Shown piece after piece: positions 54,501 to 64,000 of a stretch of DNA of 64,000 nucleotides. The DNA is from Aphrophora alni. Lineage: Eukaryota > Arthropoda > Insecta > Hemiptera > Aphrophoridae. The DNA is taken from NCBI GenBank assembly GCA_963513935.1, contig OY740774.1:22959949-23023948 (forward strand). The letters are read 5' to 3'. The position numbers were made by a program, and so were the translations under genes. Each line of letters starts with the position of its first letter. Position 1 is the first letter of the stretch. The notes under the pieces were generated by a model. The model made no database searches, had not been told where the DNA came from, and saw nothing but the letters and a program-made list of their open reading frames with translations.

Positions 54501-56859
54501 AATTGTGTGATTAGGTTTTTTAGCGGATTAAAACATTGCAATTTAATGAATTTGTTTTCGCTTTCCATTGTATGTTTTAAACAATTTTTTTCAAAGAGCT
54601 TCAATAAATGTTTATCATGTAGTACTTACAAAATACTTGTAAACACCCTGTAAATAATGATTTCATAATATGCCGGTTACGTTTTTCCACAGATTTTGGG
54701 ATACTTTACGTAGCTCTAATTTTGAAACCGTTTGAGATATTTGAAAAAAAAATTGGCATTTTCTTAGTCTCTATGAGGACAACCTTCGTACCAAATTTCA
54801 TCAAATTCTGAGGTGGTCAGGTTTATACCCTGTGTTGATTTGATATGGAATGACCCTCTGTAAAAAATAACCTAGAAACAGCCAGGGTAAAATAGAATCA
54901 ATATGATATTCTCGTTCATTCAAAACAATATCTATTATTTAAGAATACCATATAATTTTATATTTTCTCCTGCTCTTTTGGAAATTATTTTTTACATATT
55001 AAATAAAACATTCCCAGTTTACACAATTTAGTGGTTTCCCTGTGAACTGTTAAAATGAATACAGTAAAAACCTAGTTAATAGACAGATTATGGCTCAAAA
55101 TTGTCCGTATTAACTAAAATAATTACAATAAAATTGTAAATTTGTCTATAGTGAAGGAAAAAGGTATCTGAAAGAACTAAAAAGTCGCCTTGAAGGCCAA
55201 GGTTTTCACAGTCTGTTACACCATGGAGTTTAGTGTAGAATTTGTATGGTTAAATACATTCTCTTGACTGTTATAAAGACAGGTGTGCGTAGGACTTTTG
55301 TACTACCTAATTTATTTCAGAGGATGTTGGAAGATTTTGCAAAAAAACATCTTTATTGGGTATGGTCCTTCTTTGTTGCCTGAAAATTTTTGATAAGAAT
55401 TAGAGTGATTTGGTGGTTAGAACCTCTTTACAGCCCAGTAATTTTTCATTTTGTTTTCTTTTGAAATTGATCAGAGTTTACTATTATCAACTAAATTTAG
55501 TGTTGTTTCATGTGTGATATTAATATACTACTGTTAGTTGGTAATTTATACTTTAATTGTAGATTTAATAGCAATTTTAGTTGCCTGTTTTTATGAAGAA
55601 GTACTATATTCTAAAGTGCTTGGTGTGGGATGTCTAATTTTATAATGGAAGAAATGTCCAAAACATATTGTAAATATCAACAAAAGTTGCAAAATCAAGT
55701 TTTAAACAATGTCTCTGGATCCAATGGACAGATTTTAATTAAACCAGTGTCAAAATTTTTTATTATGAGCTCTAAATATCTTATTATTATTATTTATAAA
55801 TGTATATAAATAAATATTGAGCTTGACTTGTGAGATAATATTAGATAGCAAAAAACTCAAACACAAGATCTCACAAAATTACGTTTACTTAATCAAACTA
55901 GTTTCAACGACAAAATCGTCGTCCTCAGTGATACATGAAGATACTAATTATATTAAAGTTTAGTTATTGTAGCCCATGTATCACTGAGGATGGCGACTTT
56001 GTCGTTGAAAAGTGAGATCTTGTGTTCGAGTTTTTTTTCTATCTATAAATATATACATTATAAAATTATTTGGAAACAATATTGTTTGTACCGTAAATAA
56101 TACCAAATTTCAGATAAAAATATTGAACCGAATTTCTTAAAAATTCCGATTAATGATAATATTGCCATATTTATAAAATACACAAAATGTAAAATATAGT
56201 AATGAATTAAACTTAATTTTTAAATTAAAAGACAAATAATTTTTTATATTACAATAATTTTAATTAAAATGGCATACTTGAAGCCTCAAAGTTTAGGCAT
56301 TAATTGAAATTTTCTGAGATGGGGTTCAATACTTTGATTAGAAATTTGGAATGTTATTTGTACTCAATAAGTCGATACAATCAATATTATTCTTGAGTAG
56401 CAAATATTATTTATGAAGATACAAGAATTTGTATAATTATTAATTATTTTGTATTAGCAATGATAAGCTCATAACTAACATTTTGATAACATGGTTCATT
56501 AAAATTGATTCATGACAGTAGATCTTTAGATATTTTTTTAAACTCTATGTTCTGGACATTTCCTATACTACTAAATGATATTGTATACTTGTCTTACCCC
56601 CTCCCCCCAATAATAAAAAAATTGATGTATTGGACCCAAGCACTTATTGAATTTTTTCCCGTCAATAATATTGCTCCACTATTTAAGCGATGATGGCCAT
56701 AATCTTTTCCCTGTACCAAAAAAAAGAAAAGTATTTAGGTTTTAGTTAATTTGTATTAGTTGTATATCTCCAAAAAAATAATTTCTTTAACTGATTCTTA
56801 CTATCCCGCCTAATGCCACTCTGATATTCGATGTGGAACTTCTCAAGGTGGAGCCATAA
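25843..56859 (+). CDS. Fkbp12: FKBP12, peptidyl-prolyl cis-trans isomerase (five exons)
   Basis: Exons 25843-25879, 37943-37990, 38124-38236, 46719-46792 and 56802-56859 join in frame to 110 codons (109 aa plus stop). The product is a single FKBP domain of family-typical length. The drug/substrate pocket residues are all present (Y27, F37, D38, F47, V56, I57, W60, Y83, F100, counting Met as 1). The protein catalyses proline isomerisation in the cytosol, binds FK506 and rapamycin, and in animals modulates ryanodine and TGF-beta type I receptors. Introns 1-3 are GT-AG (about 12.1 kb, 133 bp, 8.5 kb). Intron 4 (10.0 kb) is AT-AC. Upstream codons match the family start MGVDVE. AATAAA signals follow at about 57036 and 57096. 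Confidence 0.96.
26908..27318. mobile_element. MITE family GGTACTT, copy 1, with perfect 8-bp target duplication
   Basis: Ends GGTACTTGCGTATTAACG / CGTTAATACGTAAGTACC, with inverted similarity continuing through GCAGCAGAAGTTG. GTTTTCTA flanks both sides (26900-26907, 27319-27326). The interior shares TA-rich blocks and GCAAATTATT/CACCTGGC words with the DNA at 26575-26700. Confidence 0.85.
29068..29267. mobile_element. MITE family GGTACTT, copy 2, with perfect 8-bp target duplication
   Basis: Same ends as the copy at 26908, only 200 bp long. AAATTTTC flanks both sides (29060-29067, 29268-29275). The two copies confirm a family with 8-bp duplications. Confidence 0.85.
30880..31100. mobile_element. 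Foldback MITE, hairpin arms about 95 bp
   Basis: GATAATAAAACACAA at the left end and its complement at the right end. The arms match almost base for base, including AATGCCTTAGCAGG and its complement, around a centre of about 20 bases. Few differences, so probably young. Confidence 0.8.
31137..31340. mobile_element. Foldback element with CCATGGTGTTTAGGC ends
   Basis: Left arm 31137-31207 and right arm 31270-31340 are inverted copies (for example ACTTTCCTCGGAGAGA and complement). The centre is about 60 bases. It appears to have inserted at the 5' side of a SINE-like piece. Confidence 0.75.
31341..31570 (+). mobile_element. tRNA-derived SINE fragment
   Basis: Contains a Pol III B box GGTTCGAAGCCC (about 31367-31378) preceded by GAAATCGTA, then a non-tRNA body and an A-rich end. 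The A-box half is missing, replaced by the foldback element. Confidence 0.4.
33741..34030. repeat. Three tandem copies of a repeat of about 120 bp
   Basis: GTGCTTACGTACGGACGACA, then GGTTCTATAAAAGCACACTA occur three times (about 33765, 33868, 33975), with ACCAAATCTCATGTTTCTAT between them. Confidence 0.75.
36547..36581. repeat. CA microsatellite
   Basis: Uninterrupted CA run of roughly 17 units. Confidence 0.9.
37943..37990 (+). CDS. Fkbp12: FKBP12 exon 2
   Basis: 48 bases coding [15 protein letters not shown] after a shared Gly codon; the previous acceptor is TTACAG and the donor GTAAGT. Carries pocket residue Y27. Confidence 0.95.
38124..38236 (+). CDS. Fkbp12: FKBP12 exon 3
   Basis: 113 bases holding FDSSRDR, the [15 protein letters not shown] core and the end VAQ. 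Carries F37, D38, F47, V56, I57 and W60. Acceptor TTTACAG, donor GTAGGC. The intron before it is only 133 bases. Confidence 0.95.
40196..40861. mobile_element. Non-autonomous DNA element with inverted repeats of about 170 bp
   Basis: Left end ATTGGTTAGATTTTGTATGG is matched inverted at the right end. The repeats run on through AGTAGAGTTAAGAAGAAGAC to about 40365 and from 40692. Flanks CTATTAA and CTATTAT suggest a short target duplication. The 82-codon frame inside is not recognisably a transposase. Confidence 0.75.
41407..41655. mobile_element. MITE with GGATGGCGACTTTG arms, copy 1
   Basis: Inverted arms (AGATAGAATAAAACTCAAAC ... GAGTTTTATTCTATCT) meet at a short centre. The right extension TCACAAGTCAAGCTCAATAT is also present, inverted, beside the second copy at 55795, so the unit is a little longer than the hairpin. 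Confidence 0.7.
43533..43618. mobile_element. 86-bp foldback element
   Basis: Perfect arms of about 26 bases, CAATAATAATTCGAATTTGC to CCCTAA and the complement, around a 34-base loop. Confidence 0.75.
46719..46792 (+). CDS. Fkbp12: FKBP12 exon 4, ending at an AT-AC donor
   Basis: 74 bases coding [17 protein letters not shown] and on to GHPG plus two bases of an Ile codon. The next bases are ATATCCTTTG, the U12 5' splice site. Reading on without splicing would replace the conserved C-terminus with unrelated residues. Confidence 0.93.
47300..49037. mobile_element. Possible non-autonomous DNA element, short inverted ends
   Basis: ATTTAACCCTACAAAGG at the left resembles the complement of CCGTTGGAGGGTTAAAT at the right. 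The interior has no recognised coding. Ends are imperfect and no clear target duplication is seen. Confidence 0.35.
49190..49560 (-). pseudogene. Mariner-like transposase C-terminal fragment
   Basis: The minus strand codes [13 protein letters not shown], then YLNNHFPG and PARSPDLIP, the pattern around the second and third catalytic Asp of IS630/mariner-type transposases (here the usual QDGAPAH Asp is Asn). Stops occur upstream. A fossil inside intron 4. Confidence 0.6.
50447..51064. mobile_element. MITE with TTTAACCCTTTAACTGCTG ends
   Basis: The left end TTTAACCCTTTAACTGCTG and right end CAGCAGTTAAGGGGTTAAA are inverted copies; 618 bp. An 83-codon minus-strand frame inside is not gene-like. 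Confidence 0.65.
51453..54421 (-). pseudogene. Broken copy of a repetitive, transposon-associated gene family
   Basis: Three minus-strand pieces in the right order belong to one protein family I recall as multicopy in arthropods and Hydra, without a settled name. 54421-54143 is acidic and Ser-rich. 53600-53328 has [19 protein letters not shown]. 51674-51453 has [20 protein letters not shown]. The parts between are lost or shifted: 53640-53830 holds a tandem duplication of about 95 bases, and 51675-53327 is unrelated DNA, including a GA microsatellite near 52683-52707 and a duplicated GCGTCTCCCC block at 51866-51960. Confidence 0.5.
55795..56050. mobile_element. MITE with GGATGGCGACTTTG arms, copy 2
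   Basis: Same family as 41407-41655. It carries GAGCTTGACTTGTGAGATAA on its left, the complement of the right extension of copy 1, so the two copies are in opposite orientation. Confidence 0.7.
56802..56859 (+). CDS. Fkbp12: FKBP12 exon 5 (C-terminal exon)
   Basis: Begins T-ATC-CCG-CCT after the AC acceptor and codes [18 protein letters not shown] then TAA. It carries pocket residue F100. The final Pro is one residue beyond the usual family end. Confidence 0.93.
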
Positions 56860-59800
56860 GGAGACCTGTGTGTTTAAAACCAGTGTATAAAAAGACTCTT
56901 ACATTAATTAAATGAAAAACTGTATCAAAAAATTACCCATCACACTTGCAGACTAGTAAACCCTGATCTTCTATGTTTAGAACGCTTTACTTAATGTATC
57001 GTAACTCTTACTAGAAATATCTACTGCCTTTACAAAATAAATGTTCTCAATTTTTCCCCAGTATTAATGTGGTATGATCTTTTGTTAATGCTTTCAATAA
57101 AGAAATATAACCTTGTGTTATTAGTCTTAATTTATTTTAGAACAGGGATTTTTAGGTATAAAGTGTTGTTACGTTATATATTTACGGGAGATTATGTTAC
57201 AATCCAATGGTAAACTATCTGGAGAAGGCCTACTGAAGTGATTAGGAATATTTTTCAAATTGAATCATATTCATAAATATATTGAATATAAGTTGTGTCG
57301 GCCACTATTGTAATTACTAACATTTTTGCAACTGTACAAAATGAATTTTAACTTCAACCCTATAGCCGAAATTACACTTTTTATGTCTAACTTAAATACA
57401 ACTGGTTTTAAAATCAAACCTACTAGTTGAATTGAATGAAGTACTTATTTCTTATGAACAAATTGTAAAATAATTGTATTCACTTGGCAGTATAATTGTG
57501 AATTTTCAAATTTACGTTATAAAATCTAATTTGCACATAGTCAAAACAGTTTGATATTATTAAATTTTTTGTTACTGTCAATTCTCTTGATTTGAATTTA
57601 ATTGGTTTCAACAAAACCATCAAACGTTTTAGATACATCACAAACTGTTTAGATGAAAACGAAGAATCATGTTTTAAGTATACTGTAATTGTGATTTTAA
57701 AATATACTCAATGCGATAATAAAACTGTGTGTTCTGTTTTAAAAATTTAATCTCAAATTTGTATAATGTGTATCAATAAATGTCAATAAAATATGTTAAA
57801 AGTTTCATAACCTTAGAAAGTTAGTGCCACCCTAAATAACTAGAATATTTGAGTGTAGTTTTAATGTAAATTATTGTTTTCAAGAATACCTAAATTGATC
57901 GTTATTAATGTCATTGAGTTTTGTTTAATATTTTTCAATTCCAAAAGTGCTGTAGATTTATATTGTGAATTATGCCTTGCACAAAGCATAATATCGTGAC
58001 CAGTATTGTTTAAAAAGAAAATCAGTGATAAAAATTAAGTTATGTAAAAAAACATAATATTTTATTAATTTTAGTATCAAAATTGTTGGTTACGTTTTTT
58101 ATATAATTAAATAATATCTACAGTATGTTTCTAAATATGTTTTAAGCTAATTTAAGACTTCAAATAACTGTATTATAATTTTTTGTTTGTATTTTTTATA
58201 TTTGATATATCTTACAAATTGGTTTAACTAGTTCCCTTTTTTGATTGGTTGATAATACATTAATAAGAAGCCGTACACTTGTAACTCAAAATGTTTTAGG
58301 TTAGTAAAGCTGTTAATGTTCATCATTCCCCTTTGTTGTAAACTTTTTTATGTCAGCTATATTTATTGTATTTTACCCATAGTCAAAAATAAATATATTA
58401 TTTAAAATTGTGTTAATTTATTTTTTACTTATTGTTTGCCTTTGGACTGGTTAGTAAATAAATACCTTATTGTCGTCTGTAGTTGAAATAATTCAAAAAT
58501 TTAGGTGTAATATTATTATTACACTTATTTAAAAAAAAAAAAAAAAAAAACTTTATTTTACTTCAGATGAATTTATTAAATTTACTCTTTTACCTTGGGT
58601 CGTGAATTACGGGAAAATGTAATTGATACGGAAAATGATCATGAAATCCTCTGGTATAAAACATACATTTATTAAAAAGTTCTAATTATACATTAAACAT
58701 ACAACATCTAGCCAAGCCATTTTGCTTAGCTTTCTCTAAAATATGTACAGTGAATAGTACTAATTATTAGACATTAGTTTCATAAAAATTTAATATTAGT
58801 TCATGTTGCAAAAAGTCTTTACGATCAAATTCAAACAATTCAGTTAGCTATTATTAGTTTTAACTGATTGTCTCTCCTTTTTATAAGACATTAATTACCA
58901 ATTATAATGTACTATTTATGCTATACCAAGGCATAACTTTGCACTGAATTTAGTTTTAGATACAACGTTAAATAAAAGTATCAAACCATGGAATATGCAC
59001 GGAATGTTGCATTTGATATTTCAGGCGATCATACACTGTTTATCTAACCGTCTACATGACGCTCTGTTCCTTCATCATAATGGTGAAAGACTCCTCGTTC
59101 TTGAACCGCTTGTGCATTCCCCCACTACTTCTATCTATCTTTTCATTGATCTATAGTGCACAGTCCATTTATGACAACTTAATTCAAAATAACCATCTCT
59201 TAATTCCATTAAACATACCAATTTTGTTATAGTTATTATTTTAATTATAGAATTCTAAACTAATATATTTTTTTATAAATTTTCTAAATAACACGTACTT
59301 TGTTCTATAATTTTAACCATTCTGAAATCCTGTCTGTCTGTTTGTCTACATTCAACTTTTTATTATCGTTCTTTGAATACAAATAATCCATGCAATAAAA
59401 CTTTTTACAATATTATTATATTGATGGATTACTCACGTTACTTGTAATTAATTTCATTTTTCTCAATCAAATGTATCTTAACATAAAGATATGAAACAAT
59501 TAATTATAAAAGGACTCCAATTTTGTGAAATGCTTATTGATTTAAGTTGGGCGCCATTTTGTAATTAATAATTACAAAAAATAAATAAATGAAAAATGAA
59601 TTTAAAATTCCATTAGTGAATATTACTATCTCTTGGGTCTTGAAATCTTTTAAAACAAGTGTACTGAACAAAATATTGGATACAAATATAGAAGTCTTTT
59701 TTATTCTGAAATGCACAAATTTTATTAAGACAAATTATTGGAACATGTAAACACATATAAAACCAAATTCCTGTAAACATTTATCATATATTAATACATC

Positions 59801-60006
59801 CTATATTTTTATTAAAATTGTTGAATTTAATTTTTGGTTGCAACCTGATTATCTAAATTGAATATGAAAGAATATTTAATAAAAAAATATATAAAAATGT
59901 TTATTCTCTTATAAGTTTTAAAATCTTAACATTACTTTCAAAAAACAATATATTACGCCTTATATAATAACCCATCAAACAAAATGACGAGTACAAGATT
60001 AAAATA
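56860..60006 (+). other. FKBP12 3' UTR and downstream DNA
   Basis: AATAAA sites at about 57036 and 57096 are likely polyadenylation signals; more occur near 57778 and 58388. No further gene recognised. A poly-A run lies at 58531-58550. Confidence 0.45.
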
Positions 60007-60010
60007 TTAA

Positions 60011-60816
60011 AAAACCATATTTTATTTTATGTAAATATCAGTTTATACGTACTTCACCAAACACATGTATTAGTTTGAAACAAACTTTTGATTTAAAATC
60101 ATTTCTCTTCCTCGTTGCAACTGCATGGTGTCGTTTCATCACAATCACTCCAATCGTTATTAAAAGTTAATTTTATAAGTTCACGTTTTTCTGGTGAGAA
60201 CACATCAAATTGTTCGCATTATAAGAAGTATAATTAAATGTTCAAATTGTTTTTATTTTACATAAAACACCCAAAAAACTCAGTCTTTGCATCTGTACTT
60301 TCCAGGTTATGTCATACCTTTGCTGAATTTACAAAATTAATAGATCAAATACTTTTCACTTCTAAACACTCGTTTTTTTATTCAAACGTGACTGAATCAT
60401 AACAGTACATAACATTACATGTTAAAACACTTCATTTTTATTAAAGAAAAACACTTTCTATTAATACTTTGCCTTTGTCCAAATTGGACACGAATATCCG
60501 AGAGACGTACTCTCGCCTTGGAAGTTATATCCAGACTAAACTATATATCAGTTGGCGGTTATTACCAAGTCTTTCGTCTTTGTATTCAAAATGTTTGCAT
60601 TGCACTTTTTTAATTATAAAACTTATAATCATTCTAATTATTATAATACTTTTCCCACGATAAACTCGTCACAAAGCTTTTTTACAGATTCCCCTCTGTC
60701 AACACATTTAACCGCGTCTCAAACGAAACCAACACACACTTCCGTTTTCGTAACTCGCTCATTTTTATTTACTGTATATACTGTGCGTACCTGTCAAAGA
60801 AAACTGAAAAGAAATG

Positions 60817-60859
<43 letters not shown>

Positions 60860-63439
60860 CAAAAAGAGAATCCGTAAAATTCAACCAAAATCAACCATAT
60901 GGGCGTTATAAAGACTAATTTCTTAAAATCGGCTCTACTGCTTTCAGTAAAATATGAAGATTAATGGTCGAAACCCATCAGCAAAATTGCACGTAAGAAA
61001 ACTAGTAGCATTCAGGAATAATTGATAAAAAATAAACCAATGTCATTACAAAACTCAATTTTAATGAAATACAATTAACACCGAGGTACAAGTTCACCAA
61101 GTTTTTAAATACCAGATGTCAATCTAATTGAACCATTAGCTAACTTTTTAACTACATATTTCACAGCTTATTCTAATAGGGGACCCCTTTACTTTTACAT
61201 GACAATTTTTGGGGTGTATTCAAATTTTGTCCGCCATTTTCCAATGACACAACTTAAAAATTTTTTATGGAACCCCATATATTTTGCTATGATTTCGGAT
61301 AGAAAATGTAATTTAAGTTTTTTATTACTTGTATTTCATAAACAAACGCTAGAGCCATGCTTTTATGTAATTTTGACTTTCAGTAGCATAGTTGGTTTGG
61401 TCATTGAGTTTTAAACCCTAAATCATTCTAAAGAAACTTTTGTTTGTATATATTTTGTTTTCCATTTTCGATATATTTGTAAATTCTGGAGAACTCTAGT
61501 AAACAGTTATTAATTATATAAGAGACAATGAAACGTGTTTTCCTACTTAGTTTACCATTACTTAACTTTGTAAAAATCAATACTAAAATACCTTCATTTC
61601 TATTTGTACAAGATGCCCAAAACTCATTTTCAAGACAAAGTTAATTTAAAAGGAATATTGAGTGAACGAACCACTACAGTCAAAATGACGTATATGAAAT
61701 AAAACAATGAATAAAAAAAATCTTAAAATTACCCTTTCTGTCTGAAATCATAATAAAATATAAGGGTTTCTATAAGAAATTTACACACCATATTGGAAAA
61801 TGGCAGAAGTATTTTGAAAATTTGAATACACCTCAAAGGAGATTCCCTCATTAGAAGTACTGTCAGATATATTGTTAGAAAGTTTATTTGTTTACTTTAG
61901 GTGAGATACTCGGTATATAAATATTTTTTTAAAGATGGTGTCCATGGTTCAATTTCATTTTTCGACTGACAACTACAGACCTGACATTTTTGGTGAAAAA
62001 CTTTGATTAAATTTGTATTGAGAATGGGTGACTGAGAAGATTTGTGCAATGTTTATGTAGCATTTATTATGTTATGAATTACCAAACAATTACACAAAAA
62101 CTTGATAGCATACAAGAAAAATTGAACAATAGCACTTGAAAGTTTGTGGAATGTTTTTGTAGCATTTATTATGTTATGAATTACCAAACAATTACCCAAA
62201 AAATTGATAGTATACAACAATAATTTAATAATAGTACTATAATAATTATCTTATTGGTTGTCCGCAGTCCGTTAGTGCTGTTTGTCCGAACACAGTCGGC
62301 TTCGTCAGACAGTACTAACACATAAAAAAACACTGAACACTATAAAATAATTCGTGTCAAGCTCTTCATTATACATAAAAAATTGTCTGTGGCCACATAC
62401 ATAAACTGACCAATCCGAGAAGCTACCGGTGGCAGAATAGATAGGACAGTTTATATATGCGGCCTTAGACAATTTTAATATTGAGGGTTTGTTTATGTGT
62501 TAGTACTGTGCATGACAAAGCTAACTGAGTCCGGCAGACCAGTGTTGTAGCAACATCTACAACTAATATACTATGTAACGTTCACAATTTTGATATCTGT
62601 AATAGTGTACATTTTTAGTTCTTTAATCTTAAACAGAATGGGATATATATTTTGATCTTAGATAGAATGGGGTGTACATCTAGACTTGATGATTCAAGCA
62701 GGAAACGTATTTTGTTTTTTTACGAATAAATTTAACAAAGTTTATATAAATAAATGAAATAAATAATGGTAAATGATTAGAGAAATTTTTCCTATGTACA
62801 GTAATATAATAATTAGAATGATTATAAGTTTTATAATTAAAAAAGTGCAATGCAAACATTTTGAATACAAAGACGAAAGACTTGGTAATAACCGCCAACT
62901 GATATATAGTTTAGTCTGGATATAACTTCCAAGGCGAGAGTACGTCTCTCGGATATTCGTGTCCAATTTGGACAAAGGCAAAGTATTAATAGAAAGTGTT
63001 TTTCTTTAATAAAAATGAAGTGTTTTAACATGTAATGTTATGTACTGTTATGATTCAGTCACGTTTGAATAAAAAAACGAGTGTTTAGAAGTGAAAAGTA
63101 TTTGATCTATTAATTTTGTAAATTCAGCAAAGGTATGACATAACCTGGAAAGTACAGATGCAAAGACTGAGTTTTTTGGGTGTTTTATGTAAAATAAAAA
63201 CAATTTGAACATTTAATTATACTTCTTATAATGCGAACAATTTGATGTGTTCTCACCAGAAAAACGTGAACTTATAAAATTAACTTTTAATAACGATTGG
63301 AGTGATTGTGATGAAACGACACCATGCAGTTGCAACGAGGAAGAGAAGTGATTTTAAATAAAAAGTTTGTTTCAAACTAATACATGTGTTTGGTAAAGTA
63401 CGTATAAACTGATATTTACATAAAATAAAATATGGTTTT
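60011..63439. mobile_element. TTAA-flanked non-autonomous element with inverted repeats of about 640 bp
   Basis: TTAA lies directly outside both ends (60007-60010, 63440-63443). Ends AAAACCATATTTTATTTTAT and complement. The inverted repeats run 60011 to about 60649 and about 62804 to 63439 and are nearly identical. TTAA targets are typical of piggyBac and Kolobok elements. No transposase is present. The interior has a TA microsatellite (60818-60856), a tandem duplication of about 110 bases (62040-62225) and a nested inverted repeat (62262-62550). Confidence 0.75.
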
Positions 63440-63534
63440 TTAACCTTTTCGGAACTAACGTACTCTAAACCCTACTTCATGCTTATACTAGGTTATTTTA
63501 TTTAGCTGTATTTATGTCACTTACCTTCATGCAG

Positions 63535-63858
63535 TCATTCTTTTCTATTTTTTATCACTTTCCAAACTTTAGGAATAAATGTTGTTTTTAATAGTTGAAA
63601 GTTTAATTTTTTTTGGGATTTCAGATTATATTTCTTGTGTTGATTATTGGAAGTAGATGCAGTTTCTTCACTAACAACAGAATCACTAACCTCATTTCCA
63701 CACGTGGTATCATCATCAAAACTATAACTAGAACAATCACTATCAAATTCATCACCTGACTCTTCGTTTAGCAAAATTTCACTGGAATACAATTTCCGCG
63801 ATGTATCCACATATTTAGAAGAAATAAATCATAACCTCGACTGCAAAGAATCGGCCAT
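63535..63858 (-). pseudogene. Acidic open frame of unknown origin, with one in-frame stop
   Basis: An ATG at 63858 opens nine codons, then TGA, then 91 more codons in the same frame (from about 63810). These are rich in Asp, Glu and Ser (NEESGDEFDSDCSS) and end in a basic stretch (VWKVIKNRKE). A GTAAGT donor lies just after the stop. The acidic start recalls N-termini of piggyBac-type transposases, but I cannot confirm it. It may be an exon whose rest lies outside. Confidence 0.25.
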
Positions 63859-64000
63859 GTTTACTAACACTCTTCAACAAAACCTAGTAAACATGATTTT
63901 ATTCTCTCTATTTTCTACTGTTAGCCGCCTCCTATCGATAGTGCAAATAGTTCATTTAAAGCTAATAGATTGCAGTACATGTCAGTAAAAGAATTATATT

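Larger units (their letters stand above)
46793..56801 (+). other. FKBP12 intron 4: U12-type AT-AC intron (10,009 bp)
   Basis: 5' site ATATCCTTTG (46793-46802) equals the minor-spliceosome consensus. The branch point TTCTTTAAC (56783-56791) matches TTCCTTAAC at 8 of 9, and its A lies 11 bases before the intron end AC (56800-56801). Joining restores the conserved GIIPPNATL in frame, whereas a GT-AG pair does not fit. Its body contains transposon fossils listed separately. Confidence 0.9.

Noticed and set aside
62837..63031. 64-aa frame also found at 60419-60613
   Set aside because: It repeats only because it lies in both inverted repeats; composition is not gene-like.

Overview
The window is nuclear DNA of an arthropod, most likely an insect. 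It is AT-rich and crowded with small inverted-repeat transposons, and it carries a host FKBP12 gene cut into five exons by long introns. I cannot fix the species from sequence; a hemipteran is a guess.

Layout. (1) 1-3494: host DNA with two nested hAT-like non-autonomous elements. (2) 3495-20735: one integrated Polinton/Maverick-type element (adintovirus-like), an old or recent copy of an animal virus-like dsDNA element. It has long terminal inverted repeats (TIRs), a retroviral-type integrase with chromodomain, an FtsK/A32-type packaging ATPase, an adenovirus-type cysteine protease, a penton-like minor capsid protein, a double-jelly-roll major capsid protein (MCP), a parvovirus-type phospholipase A2 protein and a fibre-like repeat protein. 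All core genes lie on the minus strand, tightly packed and often overlapping by 4 bases. The left third is accessory: two BIR-domain (IAP-type) reading frames, a spliced two-exon gene, an unknown 366-aa gene and large tandem repeats. The element looks defective. The body of DNA polymerase B is missing (only a stub like its N-terminal domain remains), the MCP carries an in-frame TAG, and the protease has no ATG at its start. (3) 20736-25842: non-coding DNA with decayed transposon pieces and a tandem array of about 118 bp period. (4) 25843-56859: the FKBP12 gene on the plus strand (109 aa). Its last intron, about 10 kb, has the signals of a minor-spliceosome (U12) AT-AC intron. Introns 1, 3 and 4 are loaded with MITEs and transposon fossils. 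(5) 56860-64000: FKBP12 3' region, a 3.4-kb TTAA-flanked element with TIRs of about 640 bp, and an acidic open frame of unknown origin at the edge.

How it fits together. The right TIR carries a TATATAAG box firing inward and could start a long minus-strand transcript through the polymerase stub, integrase, ATPase and virion genes. A second promoter (NRF-1-like palindrome, TATA, initiator) sits just after the MCP and faces the three-gene block 11847-10337. In the viral life style inferred from these families, the ATPase packages DNA, the protease matures the particle, MCP and penton build the shell, the fibre attaches, the phospholipase A2 breaches endosomal membranes, the integrase inserts the genome, and the IAP-like proteins would delay host cell death. 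Function in this copy is doubtful because of the breaks listed.
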